NCBI GenBank assembly: GCA_029216955.1
Contig: JANAVB010002199.1
Span: forward strand, 17,013,760-17,077,759
Reading direction: 5' to 3'
DNA from: Iris pallida
Taxonomy: Eukaryota > Streptophyta > Magnoliopsida > Asparagales > Iridaceae
DNA: 64,000 bases
Position numbers and translations under genes: made by a program. The notes beneath the pieces are model-generated. The model saw only the letters and a list, made by a program, of their open reading frames with translations. It was not told the DNA's origin and made no database searches. Below are positions 34,076-46,000 of the stretch, in pieces (the first letter of the stretch is position 1; each line of letters begins with the position of its first letter).

Positions 34076-37000
34076 TTATGTTTCATACATAACCAGTGGA
34101 GTCCAAAAACTCAATCGGTGGATGTAGATGGTTGCCACGTGCCTCACTAACAACAAACCATGCATGTATGACACAAAGCTATTGACACATGACAGCCATC
34201 CAGTGGAGACTACACTGTGTAAATAATAAATCCCAAGAACAAATATCACCACAACCCAGTTCTTCTGGAAAATGCTCAGGAAGAGCATATAGACAACATG
34301 GCTTCCAAAAGTTCCTCAGCCAATACATCCTGAATCATGCCTACTGAAAGCTTCTTCATAAAACCAATACGCATTGAACAAACACATCTAACATAAATCA
34401 CTCGTGTAATCTATAGCAAGTTCAATTTGGAAATCTTGAAATAAGATGCTTCCTCTAGGTCTGTCAAATTAAGAAACTAATATCTAGTTGAATGAATGAT
34501 TCGAGTGCTGTATCCAAAAATTTGGATAAGAATAAATTTCTGGCTTCTTTCTAAGCAAAGTTTACTTTTTACGGGTATATAAGAGGGCAGCTACTACCAC
34601 CGAGATCTCTGGGCGGCAGCAGGATATGCCCAGTAGTGTGCCATGATGTCCATAAGCTTATGGGTGAGACTTGAAGGTTCTCCTACCTTGAGTATCTCCA
34701 GCTCAGCAATGGTGAGAAGGGATTTGTCTAGCTCCCCAATGGCGTATTGTTCCATGATCTCTTTAGCAGGGTTACTGTGCCCAACATCTTCAAAATCTTC
34801 AGTAGAGTCCCTCCCTTCACAGAATCGAACATAAATATGAGAACAATGACAACACAAATAATGGAAACTTGGAACCCGAGATGTAGTCTACATTTAGAGA
34901 AGATGCACGGTAAGAGACATATACCAGCCACAGAAAGGAGAACATCATCTCCACCAGGGTGTTCATCCAGAAACTTCGTAACATCATATACCTGCAGCAA
35001 ATCAAAAGAACGAGATTTTAAGCCACGTAAACTAGCATTTTCCAATCCAGTTAACAAAACTAGGCTACAATTTATTGATATAATCCATCTTCTAAGTGAA
35101 AATTGCAGTCCTTTCGGTGCTTCATTGGCAGATAACAGAGGATTAAGGGTCTGTCACGTTAACTCGTCCAAAGGAGAGAAATTCAGTGTTTTGTGGTCTC
35201 TAAATTAAGTTAACAGCAATATATGCCATTTCTCACATGATTAGTCCTCTTTGGACTTTAGTAATCATCCCAAACTATTGAAAACACTTCAATATAAGAG
35301 ATCGAGTGCTTGGAGGAATTAACCCTCTAATCTTGAGGCTTCCTAACAAAATTGTTTCAGAGTGTTGTCATCACTTCTCTGAGCTTCAGTCAAGATGGGT
35401 GGGAAGCCTTGCTGCTCAAGAGGAGCTCAATGTTGGAGCTTGGACTGCAGAAGAGGATAGGATACTTGGAGCCTACATAAAAATCCATGGAAAAGGGAAA
35501 TGGAGAAGCCTTCCATAAAAAGCAGGTGCTATATTAACCCATTAGCTTATGTAGTTGGTCTTGCATGCAGCTGTAGTTAGTAGTATAACCAAACAAGACC
35601 TACTTTAATGCACAACAATTCCTGAATTGCTTTATCATCCCTTATTTTGCATGACAGAGAAAATGCACTCAATCATAAAGAAATGAATTTCACTGTAGGC
35701 ATTGATTCGCTATTAGTTATTCCAGCCTGCGTTATAGTCCGACTGAAAACGACATCAATCATATTTTGTTATGTGATTTTAGTAACATGGGAGCAAAGAT
35801 AATCCCAACCAGAAACCAACAAGTCAATTTATAAGAGCACCATCAATAAGAAATGCTGATGGATGACTGTAACTTGCAAAACCTGAACATAACAAAATGA
35901 ACTTCCTTAGCAAACTAAGAACCAACTATTCACTATCTTGATCATAGTTTGTCTGTAACGCCTGGCTTCGGGAAAGCGTGGTTCCACAAGGTGTTAGGAA
36001 ACAGGTTACAACTGTCCTGTCCTCCTTCAATCTCATAGAACTGTTTCATCATTAATTTGTACTCAGTCACTGATTGCAGAAGGCTACCAGGACGAACAGA
36101 CAACAATAACAACAAGAAGATTACTTTGCAAAAGAAAGTGCACATTGATCAACAATCACTGACAGAGATGCTACTAGCCTACTACCTATCTCTCGACACT
36201 GACAGAGGTGCTACCAGCCTACTACCTATCTCTCGGACAAGGAACGGCATGACTAATATGAAGCATTAGATGCACTACAGGTTAAAATACAGGACATAAT
36301 ACTAGCTCCATGTAGTGTTCCGGTCCACGCAATGGCATTGTGGTGGCTTGTTGCTTGAATAGCGTAGTTGGTTTCGGATTGGTGCGGAAAAATCATTTCG
36401 ATATGATTGGGACGGAAAGACAATTCATCAAATGGTGAGTGCCGTTGATTATTCTTCTCTTTATCCTCACACTTAATAAAGGAACTTCCTTTGTTTCCTT
36501 TGCAACATCCTTACGATTGATTATACCCTAATAAGGGATAAATAACAAGCGAAGTCACTTGTATGTTGTTAATGTTATGATCGAAATAATAGATCTGTAA
36601 ATTGTTGGTGCGCAGATGCACGAGAATGAAATAGTAGACCTTTCAAGGTGTAAATTCGGTGGTGGTGTATTCTGAACTTTCATGGAGAAAGCGTGGTGGA
36701 AATGGCTTGATACCATTGTATGGAATGTTTTAGGACCGACGGATTGCCAGCTGTGAGAACCTCGAAATGGGAAGATGAGTTATGAGCATAGGGCTCTGGA
36801 AATAAGAAGTATAATGGAGATTGCATTGCATTTATTTTTCATATTTCATTATCATGCATATTATGTTTTCTAGCCAGAACATACGCATTTTTATGATCAT
36901 GTACAACTTGTGCACAATGTTCTCGAACAATATCCGGGACACCGAAATCGTGTTGGCCTAGGAGAAAATTATGAGCTTGCATTCTTCTTGCCATGAGAAT

Positions 37001-40000
37001 AGCACGGATGCATTCTTTGAGGGAAAAGAATGGCACATATGCTTGGCTTCGAGAAAGAGGGAGGGCACGAGTATTAGCAACCTCCGGTAAGGCTGACTAC
37101 CTATACTGGAGGGATGCCTTATACCATATATAGTCTAAATGGTGTATCACCAGTGACCGTCATACAGTTAGGTTGCATACTAATGTCAATTATTTTGCAG
37201 ACCTAACTAAGTGATGTGGGGACGGATTTGTGGCACTTATAAATGTGATTTCCAATGTTTTTTTGCAGAGAAAGGAAAAAAAAAAAATAAACTTCACCTC
37301 TGTATTCTAATCCTTGTTCTGCAGGAAAAGAAAGTTGGTCGATGGTAAAATCATTATGGAGTGATATTTATTATTTATGTTTATGACTTGTTAATCAACC
37401 CTAGAGATATCAGAATGATCATCTAATAATTGTTATTATTCTCACATGATTACCATGTTGATTTAGGTGAGTCGGGTTGATAGATAAGTACATTTCCTAA
37501 TGTGCTGACCCCCTCGTTCACAGGTGCGGAGAGTCACTTGGACATTTCTGAGGCGTCAGAGCAATCATTTGATGAACTGAAGCTTTTCTTTTGAAAGATG
37601 TTATCGTTTGCTATAAAGTGCATAATGTATGGAACATTGTAAATGTTTTGCAACCATGAGTTGTAAGCCAAATGGACATTTCAATTCGATATTGAGAGCC
37701 GTATGTATTCCGATGCAAAGCTTATCAATAAAAAAATGTATATATTTTTCATTATACTTGTTGTGAATCAATTTGTCTTTTTGATTTTGTTACATTGACC
37801 TCGGTTTGCGATCATTTATCAACTGTGCACATCTATGTCTTGTACAAGTACAATTTAGCCTTATATGACATCATGTCCAGTGGCGACTTATAAGTTCTGC
37901 GAAACTGGAGCATGGCACTCCTTTCATATTACAGATAGAGATTTGGCCACTGAAAAGGAAAGCACCAGAGCTCAAAGAAGAAGAGCCAGTGTGGAATATT
38001 GATGAGTTTGAATGGAGTTAATGAGAGACTTCACCACGAAACCTGACATCAGATATAAATGAGTCTCTGCCACTTTAGCGATAGATAATAAAACCTCAAA
38101 ATTCAGGTGGCATGTAAGATGTATCAAGGTCATGTCAAATAAGCAACCCTGCAAAATCCTCTACTTGAGAAATTTTTTGAATGGGAAGGTGAGATAATAG
38201 TATGGATACTTATTGTTTCATTAAGTCTTTCTTCAGACAGAAAGCAACAACAACATTTTCTATTCAGTTCCAATTGTGTTAACATATGTGTATCAACTAT
38301 CAAGTAGTACCAGTTAAGTAAAATGTAGCTCATGGCCATGCAGTTTAAGGACGCGTGATTTCAGATACCAACCCCTTGCAATGATCCTGTTGATATATAT
38401 ATATATATAGTGTTATTGGGCTTTAGTCCCACATTGGCTAGAATGATAGGAGAGGAGGCTAGCCTCTCCTATATATATGTTGTTACTCCATTCAATAAAA
38501 TCACTTCAAGTCTCAACATGGTATCAGAGCCTAAAATTGCTTAGCATACCGTTAGAGACCCCTCCTCCACACAAACCCTAACCCTAATCCCCCTTCTACG
38601 CCGCCGCTGCCGCCCGCTGCCGCTGCAGCTGCTGCCGCGCCGCCGCCGCCGCAGCGCCGCCCCGCTGCTGCTGCAGCTGCCGCGCCGCCGCCGCCGCTGC
38701 CGCGCTGCTGCCGTTGCTGTGCCGCTGTTGCGGCTGCAACTGCTGCTGCTGCTGCCGTTTTTACGGCTGCAGGATTCATTGTACCGCTATTGCGGGTACA
38801 AGATTCACGCTCGTTTCTGTACCGTTTTTACGGCTGCAGGATTCATTGTACCGCTATTGCGGGTACAAGATTCACGCTCGTTCTTGAGATCAATCTCAAG
38901 GAGATGCCTATAATCCCTAGATCCGATGAAATCAGACATATTCGGATTTAGGAGAGGACGGCAAGGACGAGCGTGAGTCGTGGAGCAAGTGTGAAGTGAT
39001 CGAGAAGAAGCATCGATGGAGGAGATTCTCAAGAAGCTGGATGCTGACGATGTGGCGACATTGCTGAAGTTGATAAAGGTGTCGGCTGGTGAAAGCACGA
39101 CACGAGCACCGCCAAAGTTAGAACTACCCTCCATCGATCTGAAGTTGGATGGACCAGCCACCTATTTGAGTTGGTCACGGCGGGTGAGAAGAACCCTTGC
39201 AGGTAAGAACCTGGAGGGATTCTTGACAGGCGAGAAGACAGAGCCGGAAGAGGGCTCGACAGGACGCGACGAGTGAAAATCCACTCATATGGTGATTTAT
39301 ATCTGGCTTCTCAACTCCTTAGTCCAGTCTATTGCTTCCACAGTAGATGGCATTGAGATGGTGAAAGACGTATGGGAGAAATTGAGAAGAACCTATGATG
39401 GCATAGGTAACAATCTACGGATCTTCCAGATAAAAGGGGAGATCGACGACACCGTACAAGGCGAGAAGACGGTGCAGGAGTACGCTACGGAGTTGGAACG
39501 CCTCTGGCTGGATTATGATCACCATTCCAAACGGGCAAGCTGCGGGGACCCAAAGTGCAAGGAGAGACAGGTGTGTCTGCAGGAGAGGACGATGAAATTC
39601 CTTAAGGGACTGACTGCAGCATTCACACAGAGAACAGCCTTACTCCTCGCCCAGCCAGCGATCCCTAGTCTCGAGGAGGCTATCTCAGCCATGATTCAGG
39701 AGGAGACGCGGATCAGATTACAGACAGGGACAGGCGCATCATCGACAGGTGCTTTACCCGAAGTGAAGTCAGCACTAGCAGCTACCGGTTCGGGGGATAC
39801 AGGATCCAAGGGAGAGCTCTGGCAACAGAATCGGCAGTGCTACAACTGTGGGAAGATGGGCCACCATCGATATGCTTGTACCAAACCACCTAAGGAGGGA
39901 GACTCAGGTGGTGGACGTGGACGAGGATATGCTGGACGTGGACGTGGTCGAGGAGGCCGACGAGGCGGTCGAGGAGGCTATCGGGCAAACCTGCTGGTGG

Positions 40001-43000
40001 CAGATGGGAATGGAGGAGCTGGCGGCGCCTTTACTGAGGAGGATCAGGCGCTACTGGATCTGCTGGAGAGAAAGCAAAAAGCGTCAATCGAAGGAGACAG
40101 GAGGAGCGTAGCAGAGGAGGCATCCACTCCATTCTTCAACGCCGCTATGTATGCCCATCCATCAGAAGGTACTGACGAGTCTCACGCTCTTGCATCTATG
40201 TCTTCCCTTAAAATGTCAGACTGGATTATCGACTCAGGAGCATCTCGGCATGTGACCGGAAATGCTAGTAAGTTTTCCTCGTACACTCACCTAGCATCGA
40301 CAGACACCATTCAGACTGCGGATGGTACTTTCCAACCAGTGGTCGGTAAGGGTACTGTTAATTGTACGGGTTCAGTAAGGTTATCCAATGTTTTGCATGC
40401 TCCATCCTTCCCAGTCAGTCTCTTGTCTATTAGTTCTATAATTCTCCAACTAAAATGCATTGTTTCTTTTGATATTCCTAAGGTGATCTTCCAGGAGAAA
40501 GGGACGGGACGAAGACTTGGGACTGGCACTTGGCATGATGGACTGTGGTACCTAGATCAAGACGGACTGGACTCAGCATTGGTGTCTATGGCAGAGAAGG
40601 CTGGAATGGAGGAGCTGCAGCAGAAGACTGAAGACACTTTGATACTTCATCATAGGAGGATGGGGCATTCTTCCTTTGATACTCTAAATAAGTTGTATCC
40701 AGATATGTATGCAAAATCAAATAAAAGGAAATTAGTATGTGATGCATGTGAGTTAGGAAAACTTACTAGGAGTTCATATGTTGGAAATGGTCATAAGAGT
40801 TCTTCAGTCTTTGAGGTAGTTCATTCTGATGTTTGGGGCCCATGTGCTACTAACACTATGAATGGGTATAAGTATTTTGTTTCGTTTATCGATTGTGCAT
40901 CTCGTGTCACCTGGCTGTATTTGATGAAGAACAAAAGTGATGTATTTGCTTGTTTTCGGGACTTTCATAAATATGTCCAGACTCAGTATAATGCAGTGGT
41001 GAAGATACTGAGATCTGACAATGGGACGGAGTATACCAATAGGACACTTGCAGAGTACTTGTCAGCACATGGAATACAGCATCAGACCTCTTGTGCATAT
41101 ACACCAGCACAAAATGGAGTAGCAGAAAGGAAGAACCGATATCTTCTGGAGACCGCAAGAAGTATGATGATCGACATGAATGTCCCACAACACCTATGGG
41201 GATATGCGGTGTTGACAGCAGCTCAACTTATAAACAGGATGCCTTCAAAAGTCCTGGGATGGAAGTCTCCATGTGAAGTATTACAAGGTAATAATAGTGG
41301 AATACTTCCACTAAAGGTGTTTGGATGTGTGTGTTTTGTGAAGGACAACAGACCATTCGTTGGAAAACTTGACCCTAGAGCAGTCAAGTGCATCTTCGTG
41401 GGCTACTCAGCAACTCAGAAGGGGTATGTATGCTGGAGTCCAGTAGAGAAGAAGAAATTTGTTAGTATGGACGTCCACTTCCGGGAGCATGAGCCATATT
41501 ACCGCCAGGATGGAACTTCGTATAACACGCCTCATACTACAAGTATAAGGCGAGAGGGGGGGATAGAGAACTTGGAGAACCTGGTGGTAACCGATTTAGA
41601 AGTTTGGCATAGAGACACGGTTGAGGAGGAACATGAAGGTGAAGCGGAACAGAGGGAGGAGACGAGAAGTGTTACACCTACGGCTCAGGGGGAGTTACTG
41701 ACCTACAACAGGAGAAACAACAAGCAGACTACAGGACCAGTACCTACAGTGTCAGTGCCAAGTCCCTTGCCTGCGCCTGTCCCAACTCCTGAGACACCTA
41801 TACCACCATCCTCCTCATCTACACCACCATCCTCCTCATCTACACCACCACCCTCCTCAGGTGATATCGTTCCTCCCATACCACTACCTACACGAAGGAC
41901 TACTCGCAGCAATGCGGGAAATCCTCCGGACAGATATGGTTGGGATCTTGCTAAGTTTGTTTCTTATGATCATATATCTTCTTCTCATGGAGCATTTATA
42001 GCATCTTTGGATAGTATTACTGTACCTAACAATTGGCAGGTTGCCAAGAACGATCCAAAGTGGAAAGCGGCAATGCACGAGGAGTTGGGAGCTCTTGAGA
42101 AGAACCACACTTGGGAGCTGGTGAGACTGCCAGAAGGAAAAAGAGCAGTTGGATGTAAATGGGTTTTTACTGTGAAACAGAACCCAGATGGACAGGTTGA
42201 GCGCTATAAAGCTCGACTGGTGGCAAAAGGATACAGTCAGACGTACGGCATCGACTATGACGAGACCTTTGCACCAGTGGCGAAGATGAGCACTGTCAGG
42301 ACCTTGATCTCCCTGGCAGCCAATGGAGGGTGGAAGCTACACCAACTGGATGTGAAGAATGCATTTCTTCATGGAGATCTAGTAGAGGAGGTGTACATGG
42401 AGATACCACCAGGATTCGGCACAAAACAGACAGAAGGCAAGGTCTGCAGACTGAAGAAGTCTCTCTATGGACTGAAGCAGTCTCCTCGGGCATGGTTTGA
42501 CAGGTTCAGGAGAGCAATGATAGGGATGGGATATCAGCAGATCAATGCTGATCACACTGTCTTCTTCAGACGGAGTGGAGGCCATATCACCATGCTTGCA
42601 GTATATGTAGATGATATGATTATCACAGGCAATGATGAGCAGGAGATCGCCCAACTCAAAGTAAAACTTGGCAAGGAGTTCGAGGTGAAAGATCTTGGCC
42701 CCCTTCGATACTTCCTTGGGATTGAGATTGCTCGAGATAATGAGGGAATCGTTCTTTCTCAAAGGAAGTACGCACTGGACCTGCTTACGGAAACAGGGAT
42801 GATGGGATGTAAACCAGCTACGACACCGATAGACCAGAAGTTTAAACTGGATGCTGAAGCTGGAGAACCAGTTGACCGGGATAGATATCAGAGATTGGTG
42901 GGCAAGTTAATCTACTTAAGCCACACTCGACCTGATATCAGCTTTGCGGTAAGTGTAGTAAGCCGCTACATGCATGACCCCCGGAAGGGTCACATGGACG

Positions 43001-46000
43001 CAGTGTACCAGATTCTGAGGTACTTGAAGGGAGCCCCCGGGAAGGGACTGATCTTTAGAAGAAATAATCATGTAGGCATTGAGGGCTATTGTGATTCTGA
43101 CTGGGCTAGCTGTGCTGACGACAGGAGATCCACATCGGGATACTGCATATTTGTAGGAGGCAACTTGGTCTCTTGGAGGAGTAAGAAGCAGTCAGTAGTG
43201 GCCAGATCAACAGCTGAAGCAGAGTATAGAGCGATGGCCTTGGGAGTCACAGAACTATTGTGGTTGAAGAATATGCTGACGGAGCTAAAGCTGGACCAGG
43301 GAACAAAGATGAAGCTATGGTGTGACAACCAGTCAGCTATTAATATTGCCAACAATCCAGTGCAGCATGACAGGACCAAACATATTGAGATTGACAGATT
43401 CTTCATCAAAGAGAAACTGGATAAAGGAGAACTAGAGCTGGACTATGTTCCAACCAAAGATCAGGTAGCAGACGGACTGACAAAGGGGCTTAGTTCTATC
43501 AACATGATGAGAGGATGTGACAAGATGGGCTTAGTGAATATCTTTCGCCCATCTTGAGGGGGAGTGTTGATATATATATATATATAGTGTTATTGGGCTT
43601 TAGTCCCACATTGGCTAGAATGATAGGAGAGGAGGCTAGCCTCTCCTATATATATGTTGTTACTCCATTCAATAAAATCACTTCAAGTCTCAACAGATCC
43701 TCTATTTTATCCTGTGTGTTAGTCACCCAAAGATCATATTATGAAGCTTGAAGACATTTGACAAATTTGTGTTTCTTAAACCTGGCGTTAGAAGCCTTTA
43801 CATCCTCTTCTCTCCTCCCATGCCCAGAAAGAGAACAGAAAAATGGATGATCATTAAATGATATTTTGAGCTATGGTGTAAATAATATTTTGAGCTATAA
43901 TGTTACAGGAGTTAAGAAAACACACATGGTAACTCCATAATCCCCTAAAAGTATCGATTCAATACTTACCAATCAATAAATAACATACCCAAAGGAAGGT
44001 ATCATAGATCCATCCATAAATGAAAGTAACACAAAGAAGAAATAACAAATGAAGACAAGAATGTATTGAGATATAATTATGAGTAAATAAAACAACTACA
44101 GCTACAAAACCCAAGAATTGATTTACAAAGAAGCACGTCGATGTACTGTAATAAATGAAGATTAAAAAACAAAGGACAAAACCCATTAATTAATTGAAGT
44201 TTCTGAAGCCAAAAAAATAATAATAAAGCCCATGAATCTAAACAAAGATAACAAATTAATTTGTGTATATACCTTGCCATCAATTACTATCCAGCAGTCC
44301 TCCTTGGTGTTGTGCTGGGAGACTTCTTGCATCGAGTACAGCTTCGTGAATATCTCCAGCTCAGCAATGGCGGCAGGGGATGTGTCTAGCTCCCCAATGG
44401 CATACTCTTCCATGAGCTCTCTAGCACTGTCACTGTGCCCAACATCTTCAAACTCTTCAGTAGAGTCCCTCCCTTCACAGAATCGAAAATAAATATGAAA
44501 ACAATGACGACACAAATAATGGGAAAATTGGAACACGAGATGTAGTCTACATTTAGAGAAGATGCACGGTAAGAGAGGCATATACCAGCCACAGAAAGGA
44601 GAACATCATCTCCACCAGGGTGGTCATCCAGAAACTTCGTAACATCATACACCTGCAGCAAATCAAAAGAACGAGATTTTAAGCCTCGTAAACAAGCATT
44701 TTCCAAACCAGTTAACAAAGTAGGCTACAGGAAGGCTACCAGGATGAACATATGATAAAATCAATAACTACGAGAAGATAACTTTGCAGAAGAAAGTGCA
44801 CATTGATCAACAATCAGTTACAGAGGTGCTACTAGCCTACTACCTATCTCTCAGACAAGGAACAACATGAGTAATATGTCAAGGTTCGCATCGGTATCGG
44901 AATCGGTATCGGACCATTCCTATGAGTATCCGTATCGGCGAAATTGGAGTATCGGCGGTTTCGGATCGAAGTACCGGATTTTTTGGTATCGGAAAACAAA
45001 TAATTATTGATAAATTATTATTTAAAAATATATTGTATACATTTAGGCATAATTTTAAGTATTACCAGTGTAATTTCTTAGTAGTTTTGAAATTAAATGA
45101 AATAGTAGTCACCCTTACCGATTCGTTTACATGTAATAGATCAATTTTCTTCTTTTATATGCTTTTACAACCTTATTATGCTTCAAACCCTTGTTAATTT
45201 GTCTTTTTTCCTTCAATTTTTTTTTGCCAAATTGATCGGAAAAGAGACCCTCAATGTCGTTATCGGTCAGTATCGGGTATCGGTCGGTATCGGATCCGGA
45301 CATGCCAAACTATCGGATCGGTATCGGCCGATACTTTAAACTATGAAGCATTAGATGCACTACAGGCTAAAACACAGAACATAATACAATCTCCTTTCAT
45401 ATTACAGATAAAGAGAGTTGGCGCCACCGAGAAGGAAAGCACCAGAGCTCAAAGAAGAAGTGACAGAGTGGGGAACCTTGATGAGTTTGAATGGAGTTAA
45501 TGAGATATTTTACCATGAAACCTGACATCGGATATAAATGAGTCTCTGCCACATTAGCTAGAGATGATAAAACCACAAAATTCAGGTGGCATGTAAGCTG
45601 TATCAAGGTCATGTAACCAAATAAGCAACCCTGCAAAATCCTCTACTTAAGAATTTTTTTTGAATGGTAGTATGGATACTTATTGTTCGTTCAGTCTCTC
45701 TTATAGGCAGAAAGCAATAACTATTTTTTCTGTGAAGTTCCAATTGTGTTACCATTTGTGTATCAAGTAGTACTTTTTTTTGGAATGTCCGTGGGTTGTG
45801 GCCTAGTGGTAGCAACGGGTCCCGGCACGGAAGGAGCAGTTTCGAATCCCCCCTTGGCATTTGTCAAGCCGGAGCAAAGGACATTTCAAAAAAAAAAAAG
45901 TAGTAGGGTTAAGTAAAATGTAGCTCATGCCCATGCGGTTTAAGGACGCGTGATACCAACCATCCCTGACCCATGACAGACGGGGCGACAGTCGAGGGCC

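Larger units (their letters stand above)
34600..38387. repeat. Segmental (intragenic) duplication, partner at 44273-45960
   Basis: Exons 2 and 3 of cytochrome b5 with their introns match between this block and 44,273-45,960. Shared stretches include the ends of exon 2 and 3, the block with CTACTACCTATCTCTC, and the 37,915-38,340 block (GGAAAGCACCAGAGCTCAAA). Differences are insertions: solo LTR in this copy; TATCGG element and SINE in the other. About 1 kb (roughly 35,070-36,070) is absent from the partner copy. Confidence 0.85.
38388..43695 (+). mobile_element. Young full-length Copia retrotransposon, TSD GATCC
   Basis: 5,308 bp with 131-bp LTRs (38388-38518, 43565-43695) that look identical base for base, and GATCC on both sides (38383-38387, 43696-43700). 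The primer binding site TGGTATCAGAGC follows the left LTR (38519-38530), and a purine tract GAGGGGGAG precedes the right LTR. It encodes a single Gag-Pol interrupted by one stop codon. Identical LTRs mean very recent insertion. It sits in an intron of the cytochrome b5 gene, on the opposite strand. The LTRs are unusually short. Confidence 0.97.

Noticed and set aside
44273..44472. Circularly permuted cytochrome b5 (E2-E3-E1 order)
   Set aside because: An additional E1 with an ATG at 47218 and an additional E2-E3 at 34.7-35.0 kb make a simple tandem duplication the better reading.
45790..45860. tRNA gene
   Set aside because: A and B boxes are present, but no complete cloverleaf is evident; the poly(A) tail and target duplication identify a tRNA-derived SINE.
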